A stretch of DNA of 64,000 bases. Origin: Phialophora verrucosa (Eukaryota > Ascomycota > Eurotiomycetes > Chaetothyriales > Herpotrichiellaceae). Where the stretch lies: assembly GCA_002099365.1 (NCBI GenBank), contig MSED01000002.1, positions 558,001 through 622,000 of the forward strand. The letters run 5' to 3'. A program made the position numbers and the translations under genes. The notes under the pieces are model-generated. The model did no database searches. It was not told the DNA's origin and saw nothing but the letters and a program-made list of their open reading frames with translations. Of this stretch, positions 54,629 to 64,000 are shown piece by piece (the stretch's first letter is position 1; every line of letters starts with the position of its first letter).

Positions 54629-54955
54629 GCCTCGAGTGGACTGGCCTGGACGGCGCCGGACTGAGACGAAGCACGAGTACATAGCTTCATATACCCCTCT
54701 GTCCATCTACCGACCTACCTACTCATTTTCTAAAGTGCGAATTGAAGGTAAACCACTTTAATCATGGCGGTCTCAGCACGGCACAGATGGTGTGCAAGAG
54801 TGAGCACACACTGAATCGACCGACACAGTGATAAACTACTTGGCGCCGCTCCCCGCATCTGAAAATTTCCCCACACCCAGACTTGATTCGAATTGTACGA
54901 GGTACCCAAAACGTATCTGTTCCTGCGTAAACAGATAGCCTCCGCTTCAGTCAAA
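54629..54955. other. Intergenic, promoter of NCL1
   Basis: 327 bp between TBC gene and NCL1; no further gene seen. Confidence 0.4.
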
Positions 54956-57683
54956 ATGGGCAAACGCGGCGGTGGTAAAAGGGTAAGTCGATGCCTTGTA
55001 AGACCACTCTACAACGTAGCGTCTAATGAATTCACAGGGTGGCGGCCGTGGCGGCAGAGGCGGAGGACCTCGTCCGCGCGACAATCGCGATTTTCGGTTT
55101 CCCAAGCAGGATATCCCACGACAGAATGAAAGATTCGAACAGTACTACAACCAGCTCGGTATACTGCCGGACAATGAGAAGCATGACTTCTGGGAAGCCA
55201 TGAAGAGAGATCTCCCCAACAGCTTCAGATTCACTGGCTCGCGAGAGTACGTCGACTCTATCATATACGGCGTTTAATGAACTAATAATCTCAGACATGC
55301 GCTCGCAGTTCAACAACGGCTCAAAGACTACTACATCCCCGAGATCACCTCCATTACCTACGAAGGCCAATACGTTGAAGCTCCGCGACCGGTCGAATGG
55401 TACCCTGAGCAACTAGCCTGGTTCATGACCACTCCGAAAAATGTCATCCGCAGATTCAAGCCTTTCGCCTCTTTCCAGAAATTCCTCGTTGCCGAAACCG
55501 ATGTGGGCAATATAACCAGACAAGAGGTGGTCAGCATGATTCCGCCCTTGGTCATGGACCTCAGGCCAGGAATGTCGGTGTTAGATCTTTGCGCTGCGCC
55601 CGGCAGCAAATCCGCCCAGCTGATCGAGATGATTCATGCTGGTGAGGAAGACAGATGCAGGCGCGTAGCTTCAAGTCCGGGCCTGGATATTCCGGCAGGT
55701 GAGGATTTCGCGGACGATGGTCGGTCGACAGGTTTACTCATCGCCAACGATGTTGACTACAGGCGGGCACATATGCTGGTCCACCAGATGAAGCGTCTAA
55801 GCTCACCCAACATCATCGTCACCAATCATGATGCCACGATATATCCGTCCATCAAGATCGCTTCACCACCGACAGCAGACGGCAAGACGGTTCCCAATCG
55901 CTATCTCAAGTTTGACCGCATTTTGGCCGATGTACCGTGCTCCGGCGATGGCACGGTGAGGAAGAACATGGAGATCTGGAAAAACTGGAGCCCTAGCAAT
56001 GGGCTCGGTCTTCACGCGACACAAGTTCGGATTCTGATCAGAGCGCTGCAAATGCTGAAAGTCGGGGGACGTGTGGTATATTCGACCTGTAGCATGAATC
56101 CAGTCGAAGATGAAGCTGTGCTCGCAGAAGCCATCAGCCGTTGTGGTGGCCCACAATGGGTCCAGATCCTCGAGACGAAGGACTTGTTGCCCGGCTTGAA
56201 GCGCCGCCCCGGGCTCAAGGATTGGAGTGTCATGGATAAAGCTGGCCGGATCTGGAAAGACTATGCCTCTGTGCTACAGCAAAAGGAAGAACACGGCGCA
56301 GATGATGCTCTTAATAAGTTGTCGGAGAGCATGTTTTCTGCAAAGGACGACTTACCGCTCGATCGAGCTATGCGCGTCTATCCTCATCAACAGGACACAG
56401 GAGCTTTCTTTATTGCGATTCTGGAAAAGAAATCGGAGATCAAAGCCAAGCCAGAGGCTTCTAAGGTCAAGCTTGAGGCCAATTCCGTGGCTGACGTGGA
56501 GAGCGGGAATGACATCGCCAACGGCAACGGCACCGTTAAAGACAGCGCCCCCCTTGACTCCGAAACGGCCCCGAAGCGCAAGCGCGAGGACGACGACGTG
56601 GACGGTATTACTTCACCACTTAAACGTATCAAAAGCGAAGAGAAACTTGGGATTGACCCCTCCGGTACTCCTTTGGCAAGCTCTCATACCGACTCAATTC
56701 CTCAACAGCCTCCACAGCGACCCTCCAACCCTAACAAGAAGAACCGCAATCAAACCTTCGAAGAGCCCTTCAAATATCTTCCCTCCACTGCCCCGGAGAT
56801 AATGCAAATCCGCGACTTTTACAACTTCTCGCCTCGGTTTCCACTCACCCGCTTCATGGTCCGCAATCCCGACGGGACAGCGACAAAGAACATCTACTAC
56901 ACCAGCGAGCTCTCGAAAGAAATCTTGCAGGAAAATGAAGGCAAGGGACTAAAGTTCGTGCATGCCGGTGTCAAGATGTTTGTCAAGCAGGATGCTCCTT
57001 CTCCAGAAGTCTGTCCATGGCGGATCCAGAGCGACGGACTGAGACTGTTGGAGGCGTGGGTCGGGCCTGAGCGGATTGTCAGACTCAGGAAGAAGGAAAC
57101 GTTGAGAAAATTATTGATTGAGATGTTTCCAAAGTTCAACGGCGAAGAAGGAGAAGAATTAGGCGAAGTAGGCGAGCAAGTGAGGACACTGGGCATGGGC
57201 TGTTGTGTTCTGATCGTCGAACCAACCGAGACCAATGAGCACCCGGCCGACGGAGAAGGCTTGAAAGAGAGAATGGTCTTCCCGCTGTGGAAGAGCATTC
57301 AAAGCTTGAACCTCATGCTCCCGAAGGAGGAGAGGAGAGCTATGCTCTTGAGGTTGTTCAACGAAGACACCCCGCTTGTCAATATGAGCAAGGGATGGAC
57401 GGGCGGTGAGAAAAAAGAGAAGGGCAAAACGGGGAACAAGAAAGATGAGAATGGAGTCAACGGGAATGGGAACCCTGTCACCAATGCCGGTGCCGCTGGT
57501 GCCAGCCTGATCGACATCCTGGAGGAGTCAGTGGACGCAAGGCTGAGACGGAACAGCTCCAGTCCAGAGGTTGAGCCTCTGGAAGATGCTGGCCCAGTCA
57601 AGGAAGTTGATGCGGATGACCTCATGGCGGACATTGGTTCAGACGGAGACGGCGACGAGGCTGGAGGCGTAGCACTGCCCTGA
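54956..57683 (+). CDS. NCL1: tRNA (cytosine-5-)-methyltransferase Ncl1/Trm4 (NSUN2 type)
   Basis: Exons 54956-54982, 55038-55246 and 55295-57683 encode 874 residues. The enzyme methylates cytosines in tRNA with S-adenosylmethionine, mainly in the nucleus. The start MGKRGGGKR and an RGG-rich tail are followed by FEQYYNQLGILP and the conserved Trm4 region EWYPEQLAWFM. The SAM motif is VLDLCAAPGSKSAQL. The two catalytic cysteines are in motif IV PCSGDGT (Cys294) and motif VI STCSMNPVEDEA (Cys344), spaced by 50 residues as expected. A Lys/Glu-rich insert, a basic stretch PKRKRE that could be a nuclear signal, and a C-terminal PUA-like part (RDFYNFSPRFP, FVHAGVKMFVKQD) follow. The frame is clean throughout. 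Confidence 0.93.
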
Positions 57684-59020
57684 AATAACATCACAGGTGC
57701 CGGTTGTCAACGGCGAGGCAGTCATTTGGCGTCGGTCATCTTCTGCCACGAAAGGGTTTGAGCTTGACTGCAATTGTGATGGTCTAGACTTGAAATAATC
57801 TATCCACTAATCATCGTAATTCCCCGTAGGCCAGTGACGAGAAAGAGGGAGTACTCTGTACTTTCGACTCCTAAGCCGAACCGAAATACATGGTCAAACT
57901 GTAGTCTTGATTAGCAAAGTTGATGCGCTTTGGCTTTCAGAGACGATATGATCGGGCAAGACAGCATTGTATCGATATTAGAGGTTTGGCAACATCGTCT
58001 GGTGTTTGTGACGTGTAGGATTGTATTTATCTCGGGTTGGGCTGCTGTCCGCTCGCCCGCAGACTACACATATGGCATACGTAGCATGGATAGCATCCGT
58101 GGCATCTAAAGCATTTCTATAGATAGCATCCCTAGCACATAAAGAGCATATCTAAACGGATCGATAGATCCAGATAAACACAGAGATATAGACGGATAGT
58201 GAAGGTTTCCTCGTTTCAAGCCCCTCAGAAGAATTCATTTACTGTTTGGCGCTGACACTGTGACAGGACGGGATGATCTGTGGCGCCTATTCTTCGCTCC
58301 GCAGATTGGAGAGCGACGTGAGAATGCACTTCCGGGAGCGGCAAGCCCCCAACAGCCTTGTGCTCATGCCCATGCCCGTGCTGTTAGTTCCCAGGAAGGA
58401 CCATTATATACTCGCATGTTTCGGTCTCGGACAATGCCGCCATTCTCGTTCTCTTCGCTGTAAGATGGCCTGCTCGTCCAGTGTTGCTCGTACCTGCTCC
58501 GGGCTGGCTGCCTGGTATTCTTCACACTATCCAATTCCAAATCCCGTGCTACTCAACGAGGCTTGCAAGTTGAGTGGATCCGTGGGTAGCCACCGCCATT
58601 ACCGCCGGTTTCGCCTTGGTTTCGTGTGCTTTGGTCCGTTCTGACCTCGGAGCTGCATTGCCTACCCTTGGTGCTCTTGCTTGCGCTCGACGAGATGCTG
58701 ACTTCGTTCGGTATGCCCTGGCCTCGGGGTTTAGGCTGACTGCTCCGTCCAAAGGTCTTTGCTCCGCATAAACGCCCGTGGCACCTGCCTGACCTACAGT
58801 GTTTCTGCCCGTACCAGTAGACCCTGTAGACCCTGGTGCATCTGTTCATGTGATTGACGAACAACTCTTGCTCTGACGCTGGCTTGAATTTTCGCTTCCG
58901 GCAGAGCAAGGGGCGTGATTGCTGAGAGTCTTGCCCAGATGAACGCTGACGGGGCTCAAGTCTGCTGTTCCTTCGCCTCGGTGCTTTTCAGGGCCGTTCC
59001 AAACCTGCAACCTGCAAAGA
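57684..59020. other. 3' intergenic region between converging NCL1 and STAND genes
   Basis: About 1.3 kb. It has a stretch of repeated AGCAT-like words (listed separately) and short frames with no recognisable domain. Confidence 0.45.
58072..58160 (+). repeat. Low-complexity stretch with repeated TAGCAT / GGCAT words
   Basis: GGCATACGTAGCATGGATAG is followed by further TAGCATCC, GGCATC, AGCATT, TAGCATCC, TAGCAC and AGCATA words at irregular 10-15 bp steps. It is probably a degenerate minisatellite in a 3' region. Confidence 0.4.
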
Positions 59021-61725
59021 CTAAGCACCACCAGTTCTGCGAGCGGAAGGGAGGGGATTGTTCCTCGCATCTTCGACTCCGCTTGTCCCTGTGTTCTTGT
59101 TGTTCGTGTCGCCGCCGCTAAGTAATTTCGCCAAGGCATAAGCTTCGTTGCGCACCGCCGGAAAACGAAGTGTTGTCGGGTCGTGATCGAAGCCGTGCTC
59201 CTCTTTTAGCTGCTCAATCAGTTCATCAGGCTGGTCCTTGATCAGAGACACTATCTCCGAGGTAAAGTCTTGGTGCTCGAGTTTTGAGTCCGTAGAGGAG
59301 AGTTCCATCTCCCTTGCTCTGAGGACGGCTGAAATCAATGGCGCCAGACCCTTCTTACTGGCACGCTTGCTTTCGGAGATTCGAAGATACAGTGACTTCG
59401 CTCCACCCCATATAGATAGATCCGCCGGGGATGCTCCGTTGTAATCCTTGATGGTCGGGTCGGCCCCAGCATCAAGGAGAATGTCTAGTATCTCTGGCTG
59501 TTTCCGCCACACTGCGGCATGTAGAGCCGTGCCACCGTATCTCCCAGCGCACTCGTCGAGGTTGGCCCCATCTTGCACTAGACTCCTGACTGTCTCCGCC
59601 AGGCCATAAGATGCGGCGTAATACAGAGGCCTGGCCTCTCCGAGCTCCGACCCGGGGGTGAGGTAGCCATGTCGTGAATCGTAAAGGACAACTTGAAGCC
59701 AGAAGAAAAACTTGGGGTTTGCGGTAGTGGTCATCAGCTTGCGGATAAGGGGGATCAATTCGAGCTCTGCGCCGGACGTCTGCACATGGAACGGCCAATT
59801 CTGAGCAGCATACCTGAGAAGTGGGAACTGTGAAAGGGTCTTCCTGAAGTCGGCCAGATACAAGGGCCCAGTCGCGAACTCATCCAGCAGCAGGTAAGAA
59901 AGACAAGCCTCGGCTATGGTCCGGTGCGACATCTGAACTGGGATGTAGAACTCCGAAGTCTGATCCAGTCGTTCTGTGAGAAACTCGCGCACCGAGTGAT
60001 GGGCAATGCGTGTCGTCTTGGAGAGCGGATTGAACGAGACCAGGCTGCGGCAGATGTCGATAACGTCGTTCGGGTCGTTCAGCTTTGAGTCCGGATCTAA
60101 GAACTCAAACCCTGGCTCCAGAACCACGGCCTCGGCAAGCTCGGTCAAACTCAGTGGTATCGAGGTGTGAGCGAGCCACAGAAGCGCTCTTTTCGCAAAC
60201 GCAACATCTTCCTCGGCGATACTGTCCAGGATCCTCAAGTAGGAGCCCTCAAGGCTGGATGGCAGGTGATTGATGGCCTTTTTGAGAGCTGCATCCGTCC
60301 TTAGCCGTGAGATCTCGTCTAGCTGACATTGCACCCAACGGAACCTGCAGCAGTCAGCCGTTTCGTTCGTCACTTACTTATGATGTTGCGCTTTGAACTC
60401 ACATGCCGTGAGAGTCCGCTCGGAGAGTCATCTCCACGTATCGTTTCATTTTGTCACTCATACGCCTGAGCCGTGGGCTAGTGCTGATTCTCATCTTGAT
60501 ATAGACACTGATATCCTCCTCAACCGCAACTTCGGGTACTGGGATCTCTTGGAACCCGCCAAGTCGGCGACGAAGGTGCAGCTCCGGCCGGCTGCTGATA
60601 AAGACTCGTAGAGCGTATTTGCCAGCCGAGACTGTTGAGGTCAGGAAGTCGCACACGGCGGCGTAGTTGGGAGACTCATCCAAGCCGTCAACAACAATGG
60701 TTGCCGAGCCATGAGTTTCAAGGAGTGAACTCAAAAAGGACTTAAGGTCGTTCAGGGTTGCCGGTTTCGGGCTTCCGGCGCGAACCGATGCTCTCGCATA
60801 TGCATCGACAATCTCAGCTGGGAGTTCAGGTAGTTCCGAGCAAAACTGCTTGATGATAGCACCGAAGAAGCTCTCCGGCGTCAGGCTCTCCATCGTACTG
60901 GCATCATAGTAGAAGTACCCAAGCAGCGAATCGCGAGGTTTTGTTGTGATCAGGTGATGGATGAGATAGCTCGTGGCAATGGTCTTACCAGTGCCGACTT
61001 GGCCATGCATCCATAGGAGAGACGACCTGGCTTTCGACCAGTCGAGAAATGCAGGGTCCTGTAATAGCCAGTGGCATGTGTCTGAGCAATGAAGTTGATA
61101 TCCTCGGTGGTACTGAGCTTCATAGTGATGCTCAGAAAGCCAGTCCAGGATGTCTCGGCGTTGCTGTGCTGCATGGCTGGACTTGATATTCATTGAGAGG
61201 TCTGCCAGACAGTCCGAGATGTTTTCTACGGTTGTGCTTTGACTCATGAGAGCCTCCCTGTGACCGTGAGCGACGCTCTCTGGAGTCAATCAGTCATAGT
61301 GCAACTCACACTGAAAGCGAGCTGAGGGATAGTGACAATGAGTTCTTGTGCCGCTCGATGGCTGTGATGAGCTCTTCGGTGTCACTCCTGCGTAATGGCC
61401 ACAGAAGCCTGTTGATTTTGCGCTTCCCAGATGAATTGCTCGAATCTGGGGAGTATTTTTGCAACTTCAATGACAGGGCTTGCAAGACCGCCAAACAGTT
61501 TTTCAAGGGGTGTTCCAGTTGGTACTCTGGGAGACTGCTCTGTTTGACCACGACCTGAACACCCACAAGAATGCCACTGAGCCCAGTGACCTCGGACACC
61601 AGTCGCTTCGCTTCATCCGGGGCACTGGAAACAGCGCAGCCATATCGATAGCATTTGCTGATTACTTCGCCAGCCAGCGATATGAGACCAGCAACACCGG
61701 TGACAATTGAAAACGGATCGCTCAT
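59021..61725 (-). CDS. STAND (NLR-like) protein: fungal N-terminal domain, NACHT, ankyrin repeats
   Basis: Exons 61725-61310, 61257-60403 and 60344-59021 on the minus strand give 864 residues. The first acceptor was placed at 61258 because nearer AGs make an intron of only about 35 nt. The N-terminus (MSDPFSIVTGVAGLISLAGE) is the helical fungal STAND N-terminal type. The NACHT domain has Walker A in MHGQVGTGKTIATSY and Walker B in ATIVVDGLDES, with a sensor-like RVFISSRPE. A winged-helix region (LALLWLAHTSIPLSLTELAEAV-like, ending HHSVREFL) precedes two clear ankyrin repeats (ARPLYYAASYGLAETVRSLV, TALHAAVWRKQPEILDILL) and DGANL/DAGADP turns. Such proteins are fungal counterparts of animal and plant NLRs and often act in non-self recognition or regulated cell death. 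The ligand is unknown. No lesion is seen. Confidence 0.88.
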
Positions 61726-62190
61726 GGTCCGTGACTCGTAGCATGTGCTAGCGCGGGGCAATCGCTCTTTGAGATGCCGAGGGCGCTGGGATAGACAGTG
61801 TGAGTTATGCTCGGAGATCAAATCCTCGCAAGATCTGCTGGCAGAGCCAACTATATGGATGTCGACTGGGAGATTGTGGCATCTGGCTATTAGAGTGACT
61901 GGGATCGGGCGCCACTCCTGCTCGCCTTGGCCTACGAAGACAGCTCTCGGCTCGTAAATTTGCGTACGTTCGAGAATATAATCCAATTCTTCCTAATGGT
62001 AACAATGCCACAGATTGCCCTGAGAAATTGTCTAACAAGGACGACAGTAGCAGTATGGAACTCAGCTGAGGTCGCCATGGTCCTCGCCAAGCGAGGAAAG
62101 TGGCGCAAGCATTGCACAGCCACTGCAACTGTTGCCATGAGCTCTGATATTGTATACAAGTACATATCATATACTAGCGTTACATTCCTC
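61726..62190. other. Intergenic, promoter of the STAND gene
   Basis: 465 bp between the BCS1-like stop and the STAND start, same strand; nothing else recognised. Confidence 0.4.
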
Positions 62191-63773
62191 TCAAACAGCG
62201 TTCGCATGTGCCTGACTCTCCTTGGTCAGAGCACTGGGTAACCCGCCGGGCGCCAATTGCCACGCCATGTCAATAGCACCTTGGGGATTTCCCTTATTGT
62301 ACAAAAATAGTCCTTGCAGCGCAGCCATACTTGTCCGGCTGCTGGCTGCTGAAGGCTCAGGGAGCACACCGATCTCATGAAGTCTCCCTAAGAACCTCGC
62401 TTTGAATCCCCCTTCTGGATCATTCTCGCCGTAGAAGCGTGCCCAGAGCTGCTCGATCTGATATGTGGTGGCTTCACCGAGACGAACGGTCATATCTACC
62501 CGGCCCGGGCGCACAAGTGCTTCGTCTAGTCGGTCGACATGATTCGTGGTCAGGAAGATGATTCGTTCCTCGGCACTACCAACGCCATCCAAAGCGTTCA
62601 ACAGGCCTGAAAATGTCACGTTCGCACCTTGATAGCCGTCGGCTTCGACTTGCCGTCGATTGGCGAAAGCAGCATCGACATCCTCTAGCAGAACCAATGT
62701 CCGTTGAGGTATGACGGTCAAGAGATGGTTCAGCCTGTCATCCGTGAGGCCCCGCTCACTGAGGTTTAGCATAGCAATATCATAGTTCAAGTGGCCGGCG
62801 AGCGCTTGGATGAAGGAAGACTTTCCCGTTCCGGGCGGACCGTACAGGAGGTAGCCCCGTCGATAAGGTATACCTCGCTCGTAGTACCACTTCGCAGACG
62901 AAAGAAAGTCCTGGACGTCGGACACGATGCGCTCCTTGACCCCCTTGTCAAGGATGACCGACTCCAATGGCCGCTTGCTCCGCGGGTTGCCGAATTTATC
63001 CCACTTGGTGCCCCATGCCGTGTAGATAACGGTCTTGCCTTCCACGGACTGCGTTGCGATGTCATGGGCTTCTTTAAACAGTGACTCGAAAACGTTTCGT
63101 TGAGAGTAGAGCGTGGTCAAAGTGACTGTTTCCCAAGGCTTGCCGTCCATTGAGAACTGCTTCCCTTCTCTTTGACGATTGACGAAGATCCAGGCACCAT
63201 TATAGCGGATAACATGTCTCCCCGGCCCAGGGATTAGGACAAAATTCGTATGGATAGCCCCGTTGGGCAATTCTTTCTTCTCTGTCTCGATGGCCAGATG
63301 GCGCATTCCTGGCGTGAGTCGTTGCAAGAGTGATTCCAAGCCACTGACTTTCCCCTGCGCAGGGTGTCTGACAAGTCTCCCTCTTTCATGCAGCGTCATC
63401 CAGTATAAAAACCAAGGGTAGGAGTCGTCTCGGACACTGACTTCAACATCGACAAGGAGACGACGACGCAGGAGGGCGGCTCCATGGCGGACTCCACGTC
63501 GACCAAACGCCGCGATGGCGGTGAGGCCTGCTAGTCCGAAGCCCTGGTGAGCCGTTAGACGCGACCCTGACCGGGCTGTTGTAGGTAACCTACCGCAGTG
63601 AAAAATGGGTTGTTGCTTAACTGTGCGATGAACCCGCCATCACCAGAATTTCCAGAGCTCGCAAACTGGCGGAGAAGATCCGCTTTCTGAGCATCACCAC
63701 CACCATCATTCAGGCCCGGCAGTACCGAAGCTGGGTTCGAAGCGACCTTTACCAACCCATTGTCGCTCTGCAT
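62191..63773 (-). CDS. BCS1-like AAA ATPase
   Basis: Exons 63773-63594 and 63543-62191 on the minus strand encode 510 residues; start at the ATG 63773 (MQSDNGLVKV). The BCS1 N-terminal domain begins with a hydrophobic stretch NPFFTA-GFGLAGLTAIAAFGRRG, then RRRLLVDVEVSVRDDSYPWFLYWM. The AAA domain has Walker A GPPGTGKS, LNLSERGLTDDRLNHLL, Walker B VLLEDVDAAF and the second-region arginines RPGRVDM. Canonical Bcs1 moves the Rieske protein across the inner mitochondrial membrane. Many fungi also carry extra BCS1-like paralogues of unknown role, and this one, beside a STAND gene, may be such a paralogue. Sequence alone does not settle it. A Gly-rich N-terminal extension of about 60 residues is unremarkable. 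No lesion is seen. Confidence 0.87.
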
Positions 63774-64000
63774 CCCCCTGCAACTTTGCAGGAGCTGCGA
63801 TTCAGACACAGGATCTAAGCTTCAAGTGAGCCAAAAGTGAAATCCAAAAACATGCATAAACCGGAATGGAATTTCCACCGACTCCGACAATGATGACGAT
63901 CGAGGAAAAGAATGTCCGCTGCAGCTGCGGAGTTAAGAAAGGCGCAACCTCTCGACTTGCATTGAGCTACTCGCAAGTAGAAAACCACACAGCCATCCAA
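63774..64000. other. Upstream region of the BCS1-like gene
   Basis: 227 bp to the window end; likely promoter and 5' UTR. No gene seen. Confidence 0.4.

Noticed and set aside
58553..58909. Minus-strand frame of about 118 codons in the NCL1-STAND gap
   Set aside because: Basic, low-complexity reading with no domain and no clear start; likely chance.
1..64000. tRNA or rRNA genes, CRISPR arrays, transposons
   Set aside because: I saw no convincing tRNA arm pattern, no rRNA-like stretch, no regularly spaced repeats, and no transposase or reverse-transcriptase motifs. A covariance-model scan would be needed to exclude small RNAs.

Overview
The window looks like nuclear DNA of a filamentous ascomycete (Pezizomycotina). 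Most genes are broken by short GT-AG introns of about 45-110 nt. The families are typically fungal: a Zn2Cys6 regulator with a fungal transcription-factor domain, TRI12-type MFS transporters, and a STAND protein with a fungal N-terminal domain. The wealth of ring-degrading enzymes would suit a black yeast (Chaetothyriales), but that is a guess; I cannot fix the genus.

Layout. (1) Left flank, 1-9456: the 3' part of CDC45, a gene-poor stretch, a fasciclin-domain membrane protein, the GPI transamidase subunit GPI8 and a small tautomerase. (2) Island, about 10.6-49.4 kb: 18 genes with almost only metabolic, transport and regulatory roles. They are three SnoaL/NTF2-like proteins, three short-chain dehydrogenases, two cytochromes P450, a Zn2Cys6 factor, two TRI12-like transporters, a PheA/TfdB-type flavin monooxygenase, an FAH-family hydrolase, an acetoacetyl-CoA synthetase, a 3-ketosteroid-dehydrogenase-like flavoprotein, a Baeyer-Villiger monooxygenase, a VOC (extradiol-dioxygenase-like) protein and a cyclase-family hydrolase. 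(3) Right flank, 49.4-64 kb: LCP5/neuroguidin, a TBC RabGAP, the tRNA m5C methyltransferase NCL1/TRM4, a STAND NACHT-ankyrin protein and a BCS1-like AAA ATPase.

How the island may work (inference). No polyketide, peptide or terpene synthase is present, so I read it as a catabolic cluster rather than a biosynthetic one. One set fits aromatic meta-cleavage: flavin hydroxylase, extradiol-type VOC enzyme, FAH hydrolase, then acetoacetyl-CoA synthetase bringing the C4 product into central metabolism. Another set fits opening of alicyclic ketones: P450, SDR, 1-ene dehydrogenase, Baeyer-Villiger enzyme, and a cyclase-family hydrolase for lactone or acid steps. Two TRI12 pumps and one regulator complete it. 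Many of the genes sit in divergent pairs with shared promoters of about 0.5-0.8 kb.

State of the island. Several island genes carry apparent lesions: a one-base frame break in the acetoacetyl-CoA synthetase, a frame break plus a missing splice acceptor in the Baeyer-Villiger enzyme, a frame break (or an odd 44-nt intron) in the regulator, an unresolved N-terminus in one P450, and loss of catalytic residues in one SDR. The flanking housekeeping genes read cleanly. The cluster may be decaying, or the assembly may contain local indels; reads or RNA would decide.
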